Source: G963676795 sp963677215
GTDB lineage: Bacteria > Desulfobacterota > Desulfuromonadia > Desulfuromonadales > Geopsychrobacteraceae
NCBI GenBank assembly: GCA_963677215.1
Contig: OY781919.1
Location: 62,001 to 126,000 of the forward strand
DNA length: 64,000 nucleotides
Direction: 5' to 3'
Positions 40,650-49,450 of the stretch are shown in pieces. How positions within the stretch are numbered: the stretch's first letter is position 1; every line of letters starts with the position of its first letter. The notes below the pieces were generated by a model. That model searched no databases, was not told the DNA's origin, and saw only the letters and a program-made list of their open reading frames with translations. A program made the position numbers and the translations under genes.

Positions 40650-41279
40650 TTACTTGGAGTAGAGTTCAACAATCAGCTGTTCCTGGAATTCAGGTGTTGT
40701 CAACTCACTACGTACCGGCATTGCCTTGACAGTTCCTTTAAAGGCATCACGCTCAAGCTCAAGCCAAGAAGGAACACCGCGACGCATAACGCTGTCAAGT
40801 GACTCGTTGATACATGCTACTTCACGGCTCTTTTCGCGCAGGGTGACAACGTCATTAGCACGGACCAGGAAAGAAGGAACGTTAACCTTCTGACCATTGA
40901 CCTGGAAGTGACCATGGCGGACCAGAGTTCTGGCCTGTGCACGGGAATCAGCGAACCCAAGACGGTAAATGATACTATCCAAACGTCTTTCGAGCAGTAC
41001 GAGCAGATTTTCACCCGTAACACCCTTCATACGATCGGCCTTTTTAAAGTAAAGGCGGAACTGCTTCTCCTGCAGACCGTAAGTGCGTTTGACTTTTTGC
41101 TTCTCACGCAGCTGAGTACCGTAATCGGAAACCTTGCCACGTCTTTGACCGTGCTGACCTGGAGCGTAGTTACGACGCTCAAGAGCACATTTGTCTGTAT
41201 AACATCTGTCCCCTTTAAGGAACAGTTTAGCGTTTTCTCTTCTGCACAGACGGCAGACTGGACCTGAGTACCTAGACAA
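40650..41279 (-). CDS. rpsD: 30S ribosomal protein S4
   Basis: 209 residues. The N-terminal zinc ribbon is intact (CRLCRRENAKLFLKGDRC and CALERR), so this is the cysteine-containing form. The S4 RNA-binding domain has RLDSIIYRLGFADSRAQART and VRHGHFQVNGQKVNVPSF. S4 nucleates 30S assembly and in some bacteria represses its operon. Confidence 0.98.
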   Translation of the reverse strand: MSRYSGPVCRLCRRENAKLFLKGDRCYTDKCALERRNYAPGQHGQRRGKVSDYGTQLREKQKVKRTYGLQEKQFRLYFKKADRMKGVTGENLLVLLERRLDSIIYRLGFADSRAQARTLVRHGHFQVNGQKVNVPSFLVRANDVVTLREKSREVACINESLDSVMRRGVPSWLELERDAFKGTVKAMPVRSELTTPEFQEQLIVELYSK

Positions 41280-41297
41280 CTTAATCCTCCTCGATGC

Positions 41298-41693
41298 TTA
41301 AACGCGACGGCGCTTCGGCGGACGGCAACCGTTATGTGGAACCGGGGTAACGTCCTTGATCATTGTCACAGTCATGCCAGCCAGTGACAGTGCACGCAAA
41401 GCAGATTCACGACCACTGCCTGGGCCTTTTACATATGCCTCAACAGATCTCATACCGTGCTCCATTGCCTTGGTTGCAGCTTCTTCAGCAGCAATCTGTG
41501 CAGCAAACGGAGTACTCTTACGAGAACCTTTAAAACCTTTTGCGCCGGCTGATGACCAAGAAACAACATTGCCCATAGGGTCACAGATAGTGACGATGGT
41601 GTTGTTGAAGGTGGATTGAATATGAACCACACCTTTAGCAATGTTTTTCTTCTCGACTTTTTTACGTACGACTCTCTTACCTGACTTTGCCAT
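41298..41693 (-). CDS. rpsK: 30S ribosomal protein S11
   Basis: 131 residues, basic N-terminal tail then HIQSTFNNTIVTICDPMGNV and the C-terminal signature TMIKDVTPVPHNGCRPPKRR. It is a platform protein near the mRNA exit. 11 bases after rpsM, 18 before rpsD. Confidence 0.98.
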   Translation of the reverse strand: MAKSGKRVVRKKVEKKNIAKGVVHIQSTFNNTIVTICDPMGNVVSWSSAGAKGFKGSRKSTPFAAQIAAEEAATKAMEHGMRSVEAYVKGPGSGRESALRALSLAGMTVTMIKDVTPVPHNGCRPPKRRRV

Positions 41694-41704
41694 GATAACT
41701 CCGC

Positions 41705-42073
41705 TTATTTCTTCTTACCGGCTACGGTCTTCTTCGGTCCCTTGCGAGTCCGAGAGTTATTCTTGGTATTCTGACCGCGACAAGGCAGACCTTTTCTGTG
41801 GCGCAGACCACGGTAGCAACCAAGGTCCATCAGACGCTTGATGTTCATCGAGATCTCACGACGGAGGTCACCCTCAACACGACAGTTCTTGTCGATCAGC
41901 TCACGAATTGTCGCGAGATCCGACTCTGTCAGATCGTCAGTACGGGTGTTGAAATCAACACCAGCCTCTGTAAGAATTTGTTGAGATGTAGTACGACCAA
42001 TCCCATAGACATAGGTCATGGCTACTTCAATGCGCTTATTGCGCGGCAAATCGACTCCAGCAATACGTGCCAA
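41705..42073 (-). CDS. rpsM: 30S ribosomal protein S13
   Basis: 122 residues. N-terminal MARIAGVDLPRNKRIEVAMT with the HhH segment YVYGIGRTTSQQILTEAGVD, then CYRGLRHRKGLPCRGQNTKN and a Lys-rich tail that reaches the P-site tRNA. 17 bases after rpmJ. Confidence 0.98.
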   Translation of the reverse strand: MARIAGVDLPRNKRIEVAMTYVYGIGRTTSQQILTEAGVDFNTRTDDLTESDLATIRELIDKNCRVEGDLRREISMNIKRLMDLGCYRGLRHRKGLPCRGQNTKNNSRTRKGPKKTVAGKKK

Positions 42074-42090
42074 TGTTTCCTCCTAGGGCC

Positions 42091-42204
42091 TTATCCCTGT
42101 CTTTGCTTGTGTTTGGGATTCTCGCAGATGATCCGGATAACACCTTTACGCTTGATAACCTTGCACTTATCGCAGATCTTCTTAACCGAAGCTCTAACCT
42201 TCAT
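42091..42204 (-). CDS. rpmJ: 50S ribosomal protein L36
   Basis: 37 residues (starts MKVRASVKKICDKCKVIKRK), full length. The zinc site is C-x2-C (ICDKC) plus C27 and H32, the zinc-binding form. It lies between map and rpsM; infA, often found here in other bacteria, is absent. Too short for a 60-codon cutoff. Confidence 0.97.
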   Translation of the reverse strand: MKVRASVKKICDKCKVIKRKGVIRIICENPKHKQRQG

Positions 42205-42244
42205 ACTGAGATCCTTTTCCAATGATACTTAATGACTGCCAACT

Positions 42245-42991
42245 CTATAAACAGGTCAGGATTTCCGGACCGTTTTCCGTAACAGCTACCGTATGCTCAA
42301 AATGAGCTGACCGTTGACCATCAACGGTAACAGCTGTCCAACCATCTTCCAACACCCGAACGCCGGACAAGCCGATATTGACCATAGGCTCGATCGCCAA
42401 GGTCATGCCGGGTTTCAGCTTCGGACCGCGCCCAGGTGGACCATAATTAGGAACCTGGGGATCTTCATGCATCTGCCGTCCGATTCCGTGTCCAACAAAC
42501 TCTCGCACAACACTGAAGCCTTCTGCTTCAACATAAGACTGAACAGCATGCGAGATATCAGACAAATAGCCACCAGCCAGCGCCGCATCAATACCACGAT
42601 GCAACGAATCCCTGGTGACATCTAAAAGTTTCTGTGTCTGCGCATCAATCTGACCGACCGGTACAGTCACGGCGGAATCACCGTAAAAGCCATCGGCAAT
42701 CAGGCCGAAATCAATACTGATGATATCACCTTCGGTCAACGGAACCTCATTGGGAAAACCGTGAACAATTCGATCATTAGGCGATGCACATATTGTAAAA
42801 GGAAAGCCGCCATAACCCTTAAAAGCAGGCTTCACCTTCATCTTTTTACACTGAGCTTCCGCAATGCTGTCCAGTTCGAGCGTCGTTATCCCAGGTGCAA
42901 CCTTCGACCGTAGAAGTTGGAGAACTTCAGCAACCATACGACCGGCAACACGCATTTTCCGTAACTCGGACTGTGACTTTATTACGATCAA
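42245..42991 (-). CDS. map: Methionine aminopeptidase, type I
   Basis: 248 residues. It removes the initiator methionine from new proteins. The pita-bread metal ligands are in SIDFGLIADGFYGDSAVTV (two Asp), FVGHGIGRQMHEDPQVPNYG (His) and TLAIEPMVNIG plus the late Glu in HTVAVTENGPEIL. There is no N-terminal extension. Two bases after adk in the spc operon. Confidence 0.97.
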   Translation of the reverse strand: MIVIKSQSELRKMRVAGRMVAEVLQLLRSKVAPGITTLELDSIAEAQCKKMKVKPAFKGYGGFPFTICASPNDRIVHGFPNEVPLTEGDIISIDFGLIADGFYGDSAVTVPVGQIDAQTQKLLDVTRDSLHRGIDAALAGGYLSDISHAVQSYVEAEGFSVVREFVGHGIGRQMHEDPQVPNYGPPGRGPKLKPGMTLAIEPMVNIGLSGVRVLEDGWTAVTVDGQRSAHFEHTVAVTENGPEILTCL

Positions 42992-42993
42992 AA

Positions 42994-43638
42994 CTAAGCC
43001 TTCAGTGCTTGAAGAATCTGAGACTGAACATCCTCAATAGGTGCCATCCCATCAACAACCGTCAAGATACCATCTTTACGGTAGTAATCTTCCAGCGGCG
43101 CAGTCTGCTCACGATAGACATCAAGACGCTTCAGAATTGTTTCTTCTTTGTCGTCGTCGCGCTGCGTAAGAGCTCCACCGCATACGTCACAAACACCTTC
43201 TGTGGCTGGAGCATCATAGACAACATGATAACCCTTGCCACAACTTGCGCAGGCACGGCGACCGGAAAGTCGCTCAACAAGCGCGTTGGTATCAACGGTC
43301 AAGGAGACGACCGCATCCAGTTCCTTACCCAGGTGAGCAAGAACCTTCTTCAGAGCGTCCGCCTGAGGAAGAGTACGCGGAAAACCGTCAAGAATGAATC
43401 CGCCGTCACAGTCAGACTGCTGAAGACGCTCCTCAACGATCCCGACAACAACTTCATCAGGAACCAGAGCACCGGCATCCATAAACTCTTTTGCCTTGAC
43501 ACCCATAGGCGACTTGTCTCTTACCGCAGCACGTAAAATATCCCCAGTTGAGATCTGTGGAATAGAGAACTTGTCAACCAAAATAGCAGACTGGGTGCCC
43601 TTGCCAGCGCCAGGGGCACCCAAAAGAATAATTTTCAT
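42994..43638 (-). CDS. adk: Adenylate kinase, zinc-LID form
   Basis: 214 residues. P-loop GAPGAGKGTQ at 7-16, NMP-binding region ISTGDILRAAVRDKSPMG, and FILDGFPRTLPQADALKK. The LID is long with four cysteines (CASCGKGYHVVYD and CDVCGG), so it binds zinc. It interconverts 2 ADP with ATP and AMP. Six bases after secY. Confidence 0.97.
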   Translation of the reverse strand: MKIILLGAPGAGKGTQSAILVDKFSIPQISTGDILRAAVRDKSPMGVKAKEFMDAGALVPDEVVVGIVEERLQQSDCDGGFILDGFPRTLPQADALKKVLAHLGKELDAVVSLTVDTNALVERLSGRRACASCGKGYHVVYDAPATEGVCDVCGGALTQRDDDKEETILKRLDVYREQTAPLEDYYRKDGILTVVDGMAPIEDVQSQILQALKA

Positions 43639-43644
43639 ATCTAT

Positions 43645-44952
43645 TTAACCGCGACGCCCTTTCAGGGTCACGCCTTTCATGAAGCCTTCGTACGAACGGG
43701 ACACAAGATGGGCTTCAATCTGAGCAGCCGTATCCATTCCAACACCGACAACAATCAGCAGCGAAGTACCGCCAAAGAAAAACGGCACATTCAACTGGCC
43801 AATCAAAAGCGTCGGCAGAATACACACGATCGAGATGTAAATCGCGCCGGCAAAGGTCAGTCGACCGAGGACAGTATCCAAATAGGTCGCAGTCTCCTTG
43901 CCAGGACGGATACCAGGGACAAAACCGCCCTGATTTTTTACATTCTCCGCTACATTCACAGGGTTAAAAGTTATAGCCGTGTAGAAGTAACAAAAGAAGA
44001 ATATAAAAGCAACATAAAAAACGTTATAGACCCAATGTCCCGGGGAAAGATAACCAGCGACCACCTTGACCCAGGGTGCATCGATAAAGTTTGCTATGGT
44101 TGCAGGAAACATCATGATCGAACTGGCGAAGATCGGTGGAATAACGCCACTCATATTGATCTTCAGCGGCAGATGACTCGCCTGACCGCCCATATTGCGC
44201 ATACCGACAACACGCTTTGCATAGTGAATCGGAACCCGCCGTTGTGCACGTTCGATGAAAACAATCGCTGCAATAACAACCAACATCAGGAATACGATGA
44301 AGGCAACAACAGTGACGGTCATTGCACCTGTCTGAACCAGACGAATCGAATTCAGCAATGCCGATGGCATACCAGCAACGATACCGGCAAAGATGATCAG
44401 CGAGATCCCGTTGCCAATGCCGCGCTCGGTTATCTGCTCACCAAGCCACATGATGAAAGCAGTACCAGCGGTCAGCGTAATAACCGTCATCAGGACAAAA
44501 CCGATACCCGGATCTGGCACAACCGGCTCACCTGCGGGACCTGTCATTGTCTGCAGACCTGAGGCAATGCCGACACCCTGGATAATTGCCAGGATGATCG
44601 TTCCGTAACGGGTGTATTCAGTAATCTTCTTACGGCCCTGCTCTCCCTCTTTCGAGAGCTTCTCAATAGGCTCGAAGACGACAGTTAACAATTGCAGAAT
44701 AATTGAAGCACTGATGTAAGGCATAATGCCAAGGGCAAAAACCGCCATCTGCTGCATTGCACCGCCGGTAAATGCACTCACCAAGCCAAGAAGGGTACCT
44801 TCAGTACCCTCGAAAAACTTGGCCAAAACATGTGCATCAATCCCAGGAGTCGGTACGTGACAACCGACACGGTAGACCGCCAGCATAACCAGGGTAAAAA
44901 GAATTCTCTTTCTCAGCTCCGGAATCGCCAGGATATTCTGCAGTGTCGACAT
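43645..44952 (-). CDS. secY: Protein translocase subunit SecY
   Basis: 435 residues, ten membrane helices. Family marks: ELRKRILFTLVMLAVYRVGC at the N-terminus, GIMPYISASIILQLLTVV, ERAQRRVPIHYAKRVVG and the C-terminal loop GIRPGKETATYLDTVLGRLT. It is the channel of the Sec translocon. It starts three bases after rplO. Confidence 0.98.
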   Translation of the reverse strand: MSTLQNILAIPELRKRILFTLVMLAVYRVGCHVPTPGIDAHVLAKFFEGTEGTLLGLVSAFTGGAMQQMAVFALGIMPYISASIILQLLTVVFEPIEKLSKEGEQGRKKITEYTRYGTIILAIIQGVGIASGLQTMTGPAGEPVVPDPGIGFVLMTVITLTAGTAFIMWLGEQITERGIGNGISLIIFAGIVAGMPSALLNSIRLVQTGAMTVTVVAFIVFLMLVVIAAIVFIERAQRRVPIHYAKRVVGMRNMGGQASHLPLKINMSGVIPPIFASSIMMFPATIANFIDAPWVKVVAGYLSPGHWVYNVFYVAFIFFFCYFYTAITFNPVNVAENVKNQGGFVPGIRPGKETATYLDTVLGRLTFAGAIYISIVCILPTLLIGQLNVPFFFGGTSLLIVVGVGMDTAAQIEAHLVSRSYEGFMKGVTLKGRRG

Positions 44953-44955
44953 AGG

Positions 44956-45396
44956 TTAGATAACCTCTGCCTTACCGCCAGCTGCTTCGATTTTAGCAAC
45001 AGCGGACTTGCTGAACTTATGCGCCTGTACAGTCAGTGCCTTGGTCAGATCGCCGTCGGCGAGAACCTTGATACCGTTCTTCAGATCGGAAACCAGACCA
45101 GCCTTGCCGAAAGCTTCCAGACTGACAACGCTACCAGCGTCAAACGCCTCGAGGTCACCAACATTGACCAGGCTGTAGACTACCTTGTTCAATGGGGTAA
45201 AGCCACGCTTCGGCAGACGACGCTGAAGTGGCATCTGGCCACCTTCAAATCCAGGCTTGATGCTACCGCCACTGCGGGCTTTTTGGCCTTTATGACCCTT
45301 ACCAGCCTGAGTACCGGTACCGGAACCCTGTCCACGACCGATACGTTTTCTATTTTTTGTTGAACCGGCAGCCGGTTTCAAATTACTCAAATCCAT
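44956..45396 (-). CDS. rplO: 50S ribosomal protein L15
   Basis: 146 residues. The Gly-rich basic N-terminus KRIGRGQGSGTGTQAGKGHK and GFEGGQMPLQRRLPKRGFTP are typical of L15, and the C-terminus FSKSAVAKIEAAGGKAEVI completes the fold. Usual size. Confidence 0.98.
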   Translation of the reverse strand: MDLSNLKPAAGSTKNRKRIGRGQGSGTGTQAGKGHKGQKARSGGSIKPGFEGGQMPLQRRLPKRGFTPLNKVVYSLVNVGDLEAFDAGSVVSLEAFGKAGLVSDLKNGIKVLADGDLTKALTVQAHKFSKSAVAKIEAAGGKAEVI

Positions 45397-45417
45397 CTCA
45401 ATACCCTCTAGATTAGA

Positions 45418-45597
45418 TCAGTCTTCGACAGCAACCATGTGTTCAACTTTGCGGATCATGCCACGGATCTCCGGGGTGTCCTGCAAAGTTACAGTCTGAT
45501 GCAAACGATTCAGGCCGAGGCCCTTGAGGACCTTACCAAAGTATGCCTTGCGACCGATTGGACTCTTTTTCAAGGTGACCTTAACTTCTGTCGCCAT
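45418..45597 (-). CDS. rpmD: 50S ribosomal protein L30
   Basis: 59 residues: VKVTLKKSPIGRKAYFGKVL and GLGLNRLHQTVTLQDTPEIR, the short bacterial form. SD AGGAGAAC precedes the ATG. It lies between rpsE (23 bases) and rplO (21 bases), the standard spc order. One codon short of a 60-residue cutoff. Confidence 0.97.
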   Translation of the reverse strand: MATEVKVTLKKSPIGRKAYFGKVLKGLGLNRLHQTVTLQDTPEIRGMIRKVEHMVAVED

Positions 45598-45620
45598 TAG
45601 TCTGTTCTCCTGTGCTCTTA

Positions 45621-46112
45621 TTAGTCCTGGCCAACGCCACGACGTGCGTTGATCTCTTCAGGGCTCTTAAGCATTTTAAGTGCGTTGATAGTTGCCTTGA
45701 CGACGTTGTGCGGGTTGTTCGATCCGAGACACTTGGTCAGGATATTACCGACACCGACAGATTCAAGGATAGGGCGGACTGCACCACCGGCGATAACACC
45801 GGTACCTTCAGACGCAGGCTTGAGCAGAACCTTGCCTGCCCCGAACTTGCCAATGACGTCGTAAGGAATGGTACGGCCTTCCTGAATCGGAACCTTGATC
45901 AGGTTCTTCTTCGCCTGCTCAACACCTTTACGGATTGCCTCAGGAACCTCTTTGGCTTTTCCAAGGCCATAACCTACATGACCGTTACCGTCACCGACAA
46001 CAACCAGAGCGGAGAAACTGAAACGACGACCACCCTTGACAACCTTTGCATTACGGTTGATGTGGATAACTCTGTCTGTCAATTCGAGCTCATTGGGATC
46101 AATACGCAGCAC
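45621..46112 (-). CDS. rpsE: 30S ribosomal protein S5
   Basis: 163 residues. The double-stranded RNA-binding domain has VIHINRNAKVVKGGRRFSFS and LVVVGDGNGHVGYGLGKAKE; the C-terminal half has IAGGAVRPILESVGVGNILT and KCLGSNNPHNVVKATINALK. It shapes the mRNA entry site and decoding accuracy. 10 bases after rplR. Confidence 0.98.
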   Translation of the reverse strand: MLRIDPNELELTDRVIHINRNAKVVKGGRRFSFSALVVVGDGNGHVGYGLGKAKEVPEAIRKGVEQAKKNLIKVPIQEGRTIPYDVIGKFGAGKVLLKPASEGTGVIAGGAVRPILESVGVGNILTKCLGSNNPHNVVKATINALKMLKSPEEINARRGVGQD

Positions 46113-46122
46113 TTCTCTCTCC

Positions 46123-46485
46123 TTACAGCTTCAAGCCGGCTTCACGGGCTGCATCAGCAAGCGCCTGAACGCGTCCTTGATACAGAAAACCGTTACGGTC
46201 AAATACAACGTTGGTGATGTTCTGCTCAAGAGCCTTCTTGGCAATAGCCTGACCTACGGCTTTAGCAGCATCAACGTTGCCACCAAAGGCAGCCTCGACA
46301 TCTTTGCTCACGGTTGAGGCAGATGCCAGTGTTTTCCCTGTTGTATCTTCAATAATCTGTGCATAGATGTGCTTAGCACTACGGAAGACTGACAGCCGAG
46401 GGCGTTCACTGGTACCGCGAATTTTTTTTCTAACCCGTGCCTGACGCTTGAGTCTGGCATCACGTCTTTTTTCAGAAACGTTCAC
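46123..46485 (-). CDS. rplR: 50S ribosomal protein L18
   Basis: 120 residues. RVRKKIRGTSERPRLSVFRS, KHIYAQIIEDTTGKTLASAS and the C-terminus FDRNGFLYQGRVQALADAAR are the L18 hallmarks for binding 5S rRNA. Complete. Confidence 0.98.
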   Translation of the reverse strand: MNVSEKRRDARLKRQARVRKKIRGTSERPRLSVFRSAKHIYAQIIEDTTGKTLASASTVSKDVEAAFGGNVDAAKAVGQAIAKKALEQNITNVVFDRNGFLYQGRVQALADAAREAGLKL

Positions 46486-46512
46486 AGCAATGCTCCTTAA
46501 TAATCAATTCGC

Positions 46513-47049
46513 TTATTTACCAGCCTTACCCGCCTTACGGACAATCCGCTCATCCGCATACTTGATACCCTTACCTTTGTAAGGCTCAGGCTCGCGGAAC
46601 GAACGAATCTTGGCTGCAGCAGATCCGACTAATTGTTTATCAATACCAGAGACCGACAGTTTGGTCTGTTTTTCAACCTCAACGGAGATTCCCTCCGGAA
46701 GTTCATAAACGACTGGATGAGAGAAACCGAGAGACAAGGTCAAAATCTTGCCGCTGATTTCAGCACGATAACCGACACCGTTGATCTCCAGGTCGCGCTT
46801 GAAGCCGTCAGTAACACCAACGACCATGTTATTGATCAGTGCGCGAACAAGGCCGTGCAAGGCACGATCCTGCTTTTCATCCGAAGGACGGGTCACAACA
46901 ATCTGCTCAGCTTCAACTGCAACGCTGATGCGTTCATGAATATCCTGAGCCAGGGTGCCCTTAGGGCCGGTGACCGAAATATTATTTCCATTCAGGCTGA
47001 TTTTTACACCAGCCGGAATTGCGATTGGCAATTTACCGATACGTGACAT
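46513..47049 (-). CDS. rplF: 50S ribosomal protein L6
   Basis: 178 residues, two related domains: MSRIGKLPIAIPAGVKISLN with ITVTGPKG-type motif (ISVTGPKGTL), and the C-terminal PEPYKGKGIKYADERIVRKA. It lies near the factor-binding site of the large subunit. 18 bases after rpsH. Confidence 0.98.
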   Translation of the reverse strand: MSRIGKLPIAIPAGVKISLNGNNISVTGPKGTLAQDIHERISVAVEAEQIVVTRPSDEKQDRALHGLVRALINNMVVGVTDGFKRDLEINGVGYRAEISGKILTLSLGFSHPVVYELPEGISVEVEKQTKLSVSGIDKQLVGSAAAKIRSFREPEPYKGKGIKYADERIVRKAGKAGK

Positions 47050-47067
47050 GACTGAACTCCTTGTCGA

Positions 47068-47466
47068 CTACCAGACAGTGCAAATAACTTCGCCGCCGAC
47101 TTGAGCCTGACGCGCTGCGGCATCATCAAGGACACCTTTCGAAGTTGAAAGGATCGACGCACCGAGACCGTTCTTTACACGAGGAATCTCGTCTTTTCCA
47201 ACATAGACTCGACGACCTGGGGTCGAAATACGTTTGATCTCATGGATGACAGGTGTCTGATTCTCGTCGTACTTAAGATAAATACGCAGTACACCTTGTT
47301 TGTTGTCACTGACAACCTTGATATTTTTCAAGTAACCAAGGTCTTTGAGAACGGTAGCGACAGCTACTTTGAGGTTGCTTGACGGCATATCGAGCTTCGC
47401 ATGTTTCGCCATACCGGCGTTACGGATGCGAGTCAGCATATCCGCCACAGGATCAGTCATAGACAT
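47068..47466 (-). CDS. rpsH: 30S ribosomal protein S8
   Basis: 132 residues: DPVADMLTRIRNAGMAKHAK, SRPG-equivalent STPGRRVYV, and the C-terminal STSKGVLDDAAARQAQVGGE then VICTVW. S8 binds 16S rRNA and in Enterobacteria also represses the spc operon; whether it does here is not visible. Confidence 0.98.
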   Translation of the reverse strand: MSMTDPVADMLTRIRNAGMAKHAKLDMPSSNLKVAVATVLKDLGYLKNIKVVSDNKQGVLRIYLKYDENQTPVIHEIKRISTPGRRVYVGKDEIPRVKNGLGASILSTSKGVLDDAAARQAQVGGEVICTVW

Positions 47467-47487
47467 TCAAAATACTCCTTCTTGCTG

Positions 47488-47673
47488 TTACCAGCTGGAC
47501 TTGACAACACCAGGGATCTTCCCTTCGGATGCCAGTTTCCGCAGACAAATTCTGCACATATCAAACTTACGATAGTAAGCACGCGGACGGCCACAGATCG
47601 GGCAGCGATTGTAGTCACGTACACCGAATTTCTTCGGCCGCTTGGTCTTAGCAATCATTGATTTCTTTGCCAC
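47488..47673 (-). CDS. rpsN: 30S ribosomal protein S14, short zinc-binding type
   Basis: 61 residues, the type Z form: AKKSMIAKTKRPKKFGVRDY, then the zinc finger C-x2-C (RCPICGRPRAYYRKF) and C-x2-C (MCRICLRKLA). Ends GKIPGVVKSSW, standard. Confidence 0.98.
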   Translation of the reverse strand: MAKKSMIAKTKRPKKFGVRDYNRCPICGRPRAYYRKFDMCRICLRKLASEGKIPGVVKSSW

Positions 47674-47691
47674 AACAAACCTCCGCTTTGC

Positions 47692-48231
47692 TTATTTTCT
47701 GAACGGCATGCCGAGACCGGTGAGCAGAGCCCGACCTTCCTCGTCAGTATTAGCCGTAGTTACAATTGTTACATTCAGACCGGATACCTTGGCAATCTTA
47801 TCGAGGTCAATCTCCGGGAAGATCAACTGCTCACGAATACCAAGTGTGTAATTACCACGGCCATCGAATGCTTTCGGTGAGACGCCCTTGAAGTCTCGAA
47901 CGCGCGGCAGAGCCACGTTGATCAGACGATCAAGGAACTCCCATGCACGGTCTTGACGCAGAGTAACACAGGTACCAATCGGCATATCTTCACGCAGTTT
48001 AAAACCGGCAATCGATTTCTTCGATTTGGTAATCACTGCTTTCTGGCCACTGATACGACCCAACTCTTCTACTGCGGACTCCAGCAATTTAGGATTCTGA
48101 ATTGCTTCACCAAGGCCCATATTCAGGACGACTTTTTCAATGCGCGGAACTTCCATTACATTGCGGTACTGGAATTCCTTCATCAGAGCAGGCACCTGCT
48201 CTTGAAGATATGCCTCTTTTAACCTGGCCAT
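47692..48231 (-). CDS. rplE: 50S ribosomal protein L5
   Basis: 179 residues: VPRIEKVVLNMGLGEAIQNP, GQKAVITKSKKSIAGFKLRE, PIGTCVTLRQDRAWEFLDRL and a C-terminus in TNTDEEGRALLTGLGMPFRK. It binds 5S rRNA and contacts P-site tRNA. Confidence 0.98.
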   Translation of the reverse strand: MARLKEAYLQEQVPALMKEFQYRNVMEVPRIEKVVLNMGLGEAIQNPKLLESAVEELGRISGQKAVITKSKKSIAGFKLREDMPIGTCVTLRQDRAWEFLDRLINVALPRVRDFKGVSPKAFDGRGNYTLGIREQLIFPEIDLDKIAKVSGLNVTIVTTANTDEEGRALLTGLGMPFRK

Positions 48232-48243
48232 CGATTACTCCGT

Positions 48244-48573
48244 TTATTTATCAACGCTAGCGTTGCACTTTTTACAAAAACGTGTCTTGGTACCGTCTTC
48301 GAGCAAGCGCACACCTGTACGAGTTGCCTCGTTACATGAGCCACAGATCAGCATAACATTGGAAATGCTGATAGCTGCTTCCTTCTCGACAATACCGCCC
48401 TCTGGATTCAGCTGCGAAGGACGGGTGTGACGCTTGACCTGATTGAGGCCTTCAACGACAACGCGACCCTTGGCAGGGAATACACGTAAAACCTTTCCGG
48501 TTTTACCACGTTCTTTACCGGCGACGATTTTTACCATGTCATCTTTTTTGACATGAGTTTTTGCTATAGACAT
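48244..48573 (-). CDS. rplX: 50S ribosomal protein L24
   Basis: 109 residues from ATG 48571-48573 (GGAG upstream), five codons inside the longest frame. KOW motif VKIVAGKERGKTGKVLRVFP; VEGLNQVKRHTRPSQ. The C-terminal half carries two C-x2-C pairs (ICGSCNE and FCKKCN), a zinc-ribbon-like site. Early assembly protein of the 50S subunit. Confidence 0.96.
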   Translation of the reverse strand: MSIAKTHVKKDDMVKIVAGKERGKTGKVLRVFPAKGRVVVEGLNQVKRHTRPSQLNPEGGIVEKEAAISISNVMLICGSCNEATRTGVRLLEDGTKTRFCKKCNASVDK

Positions 48574-48597
48574 CGCGACGATCTCCAACTATCGAAT

Positions 48598-48966
48598 TTA
48601 TAGTACTTCCGGTGCGAGCGATACGATCTTCATAAAAGATTTCGCACGCAGCTCTCTTGCTACCGGACCAAAGATACGGGTGCCAATCGGCTCATTACCA
48701 GCATTGATAACAACAGCAGAGTTATTATCAAAGCGGATAAAGGAGCCATCCTGACGAGCGATCTCCTTAGCTGTTCTAACAATAACAGCACGGACGACAT
48801 CGCCCTTCTTAACCCGCGAGTTCGGCAGTGCTTCCTTGACGCTGCAGATGATGACATCACCGATGCCAGCATATTTACGCTTGGAACCACCTGGAACCTT
48901 AATACAGCACAATTTCTTTGCGCCCGAGTTATCAGCCACGCTGAGTATGGATTGCATCTGGATCAT
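48598..48966 (-). CDS. rplN: 50S ribosomal protein L14
   Basis: 122 residues, full length: MIQMQSILSVADNSGAKKLC, the central KRKYAGIGDVIICSVKEALP, and VKKGDVVRAVIVRTAKEI. The C-terminal ELRAKSFMKIVSLAPEVL is the usual end. First gene of the spc block here. Confidence 0.98.
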   Translation of the reverse strand: MIQMQSILSVADNSGAKKLCCIKVPGGSKRKYAGIGDVIICSVKEALPNSRVKKGDVVRAVIVRTAKEIARQDGSFIRFDNNSAVVINAGNEPIGTRIFGPVARELRAKSFMKIVSLAPEVL

Positions 48967-48978
48967 GACTATTTTCTC

Positions 48979-49245
48979 CTACGCGGTAACGGCCTTCTCC
49001 AGAATCTGGCGAACCCGCCAGCGCTTATCCTTGGATAAGGGTCTGGTTTCAACGATCAGAACTTTATCACCAATGCCGCAGTCATTCGCCTCGTCATGAG
49101 CCTTACAAGTGACCTTACGCTTGATGTATTTCTTGTAAACACTGTGCTTGACCAGATCGTCAACGCGGACAACGACGGTTTTGTCCATCTTGTCGCTAAC
49201 AACGACTCCAATACGTGTTCTTCTTTTGCCTCGTTCCTGACTCAT
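48979..49245 (-). CDS. rpsQ: 30S ribosomal protein S17
   Basis: 88 residues, OB fold: RKTRIGVVVSDKMDKTVVV-like start (RRTRIGVVVSDKMDKTVVVR), KYIKRKVTCKAHDEANDCGI and GDKVLIVETRPLSKDKRWRV. 13 bases after rpmC. Confidence 0.98.
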   Translation of the reverse strand: MSQERGKRRTRIGVVVSDKMDKTVVVRVDDLVKHSVYKKYIKRKVTCKAHDEANDCGIGDKVLIVETRPLSKDKRWRVRQILEKAVTA

Positions 49246-49258
49246 TTTTCCTCACACC

Positions 49259-49450
49259 TTAAGCATTCAGCTTACTGGACAAAACAGTCTTTACACGGGC
49301 AACGTCTTTACGTACCTGCGAAAGTCTTGCTGTGTTTTCCAGGTGACCGGTATGCAGTTGAAAACGCAAATTAAACAGTTCCTGCTGAAGTTCTACAGTC
49401 TTAGCCTGCAGCTCCTCAACACTGAGTTCTCTGATTTCACTAACCTTCAT
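49259..49450 (-). CDS. rpmC: 50S ribosomal protein L29
   Basis: 63 residues from ATG 49448-49450, with GAGAGG six bases upstream; a TTG two codons earlier is less likely. Two-helix protein: KVSEIRELSVEELQAKTVEL, QELFNLRFQLHTGHLENTAR. The start lies inside the end of rplP (11-base overlap), so the ribosome binding site is within rplP. Confidence 0.97.
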   Translation of the reverse strand: MKVSEIRELSVEELQAKTVELQQELFNLRFQLHTGHLENTARLSQVRKDVARVKTVLSSKLNA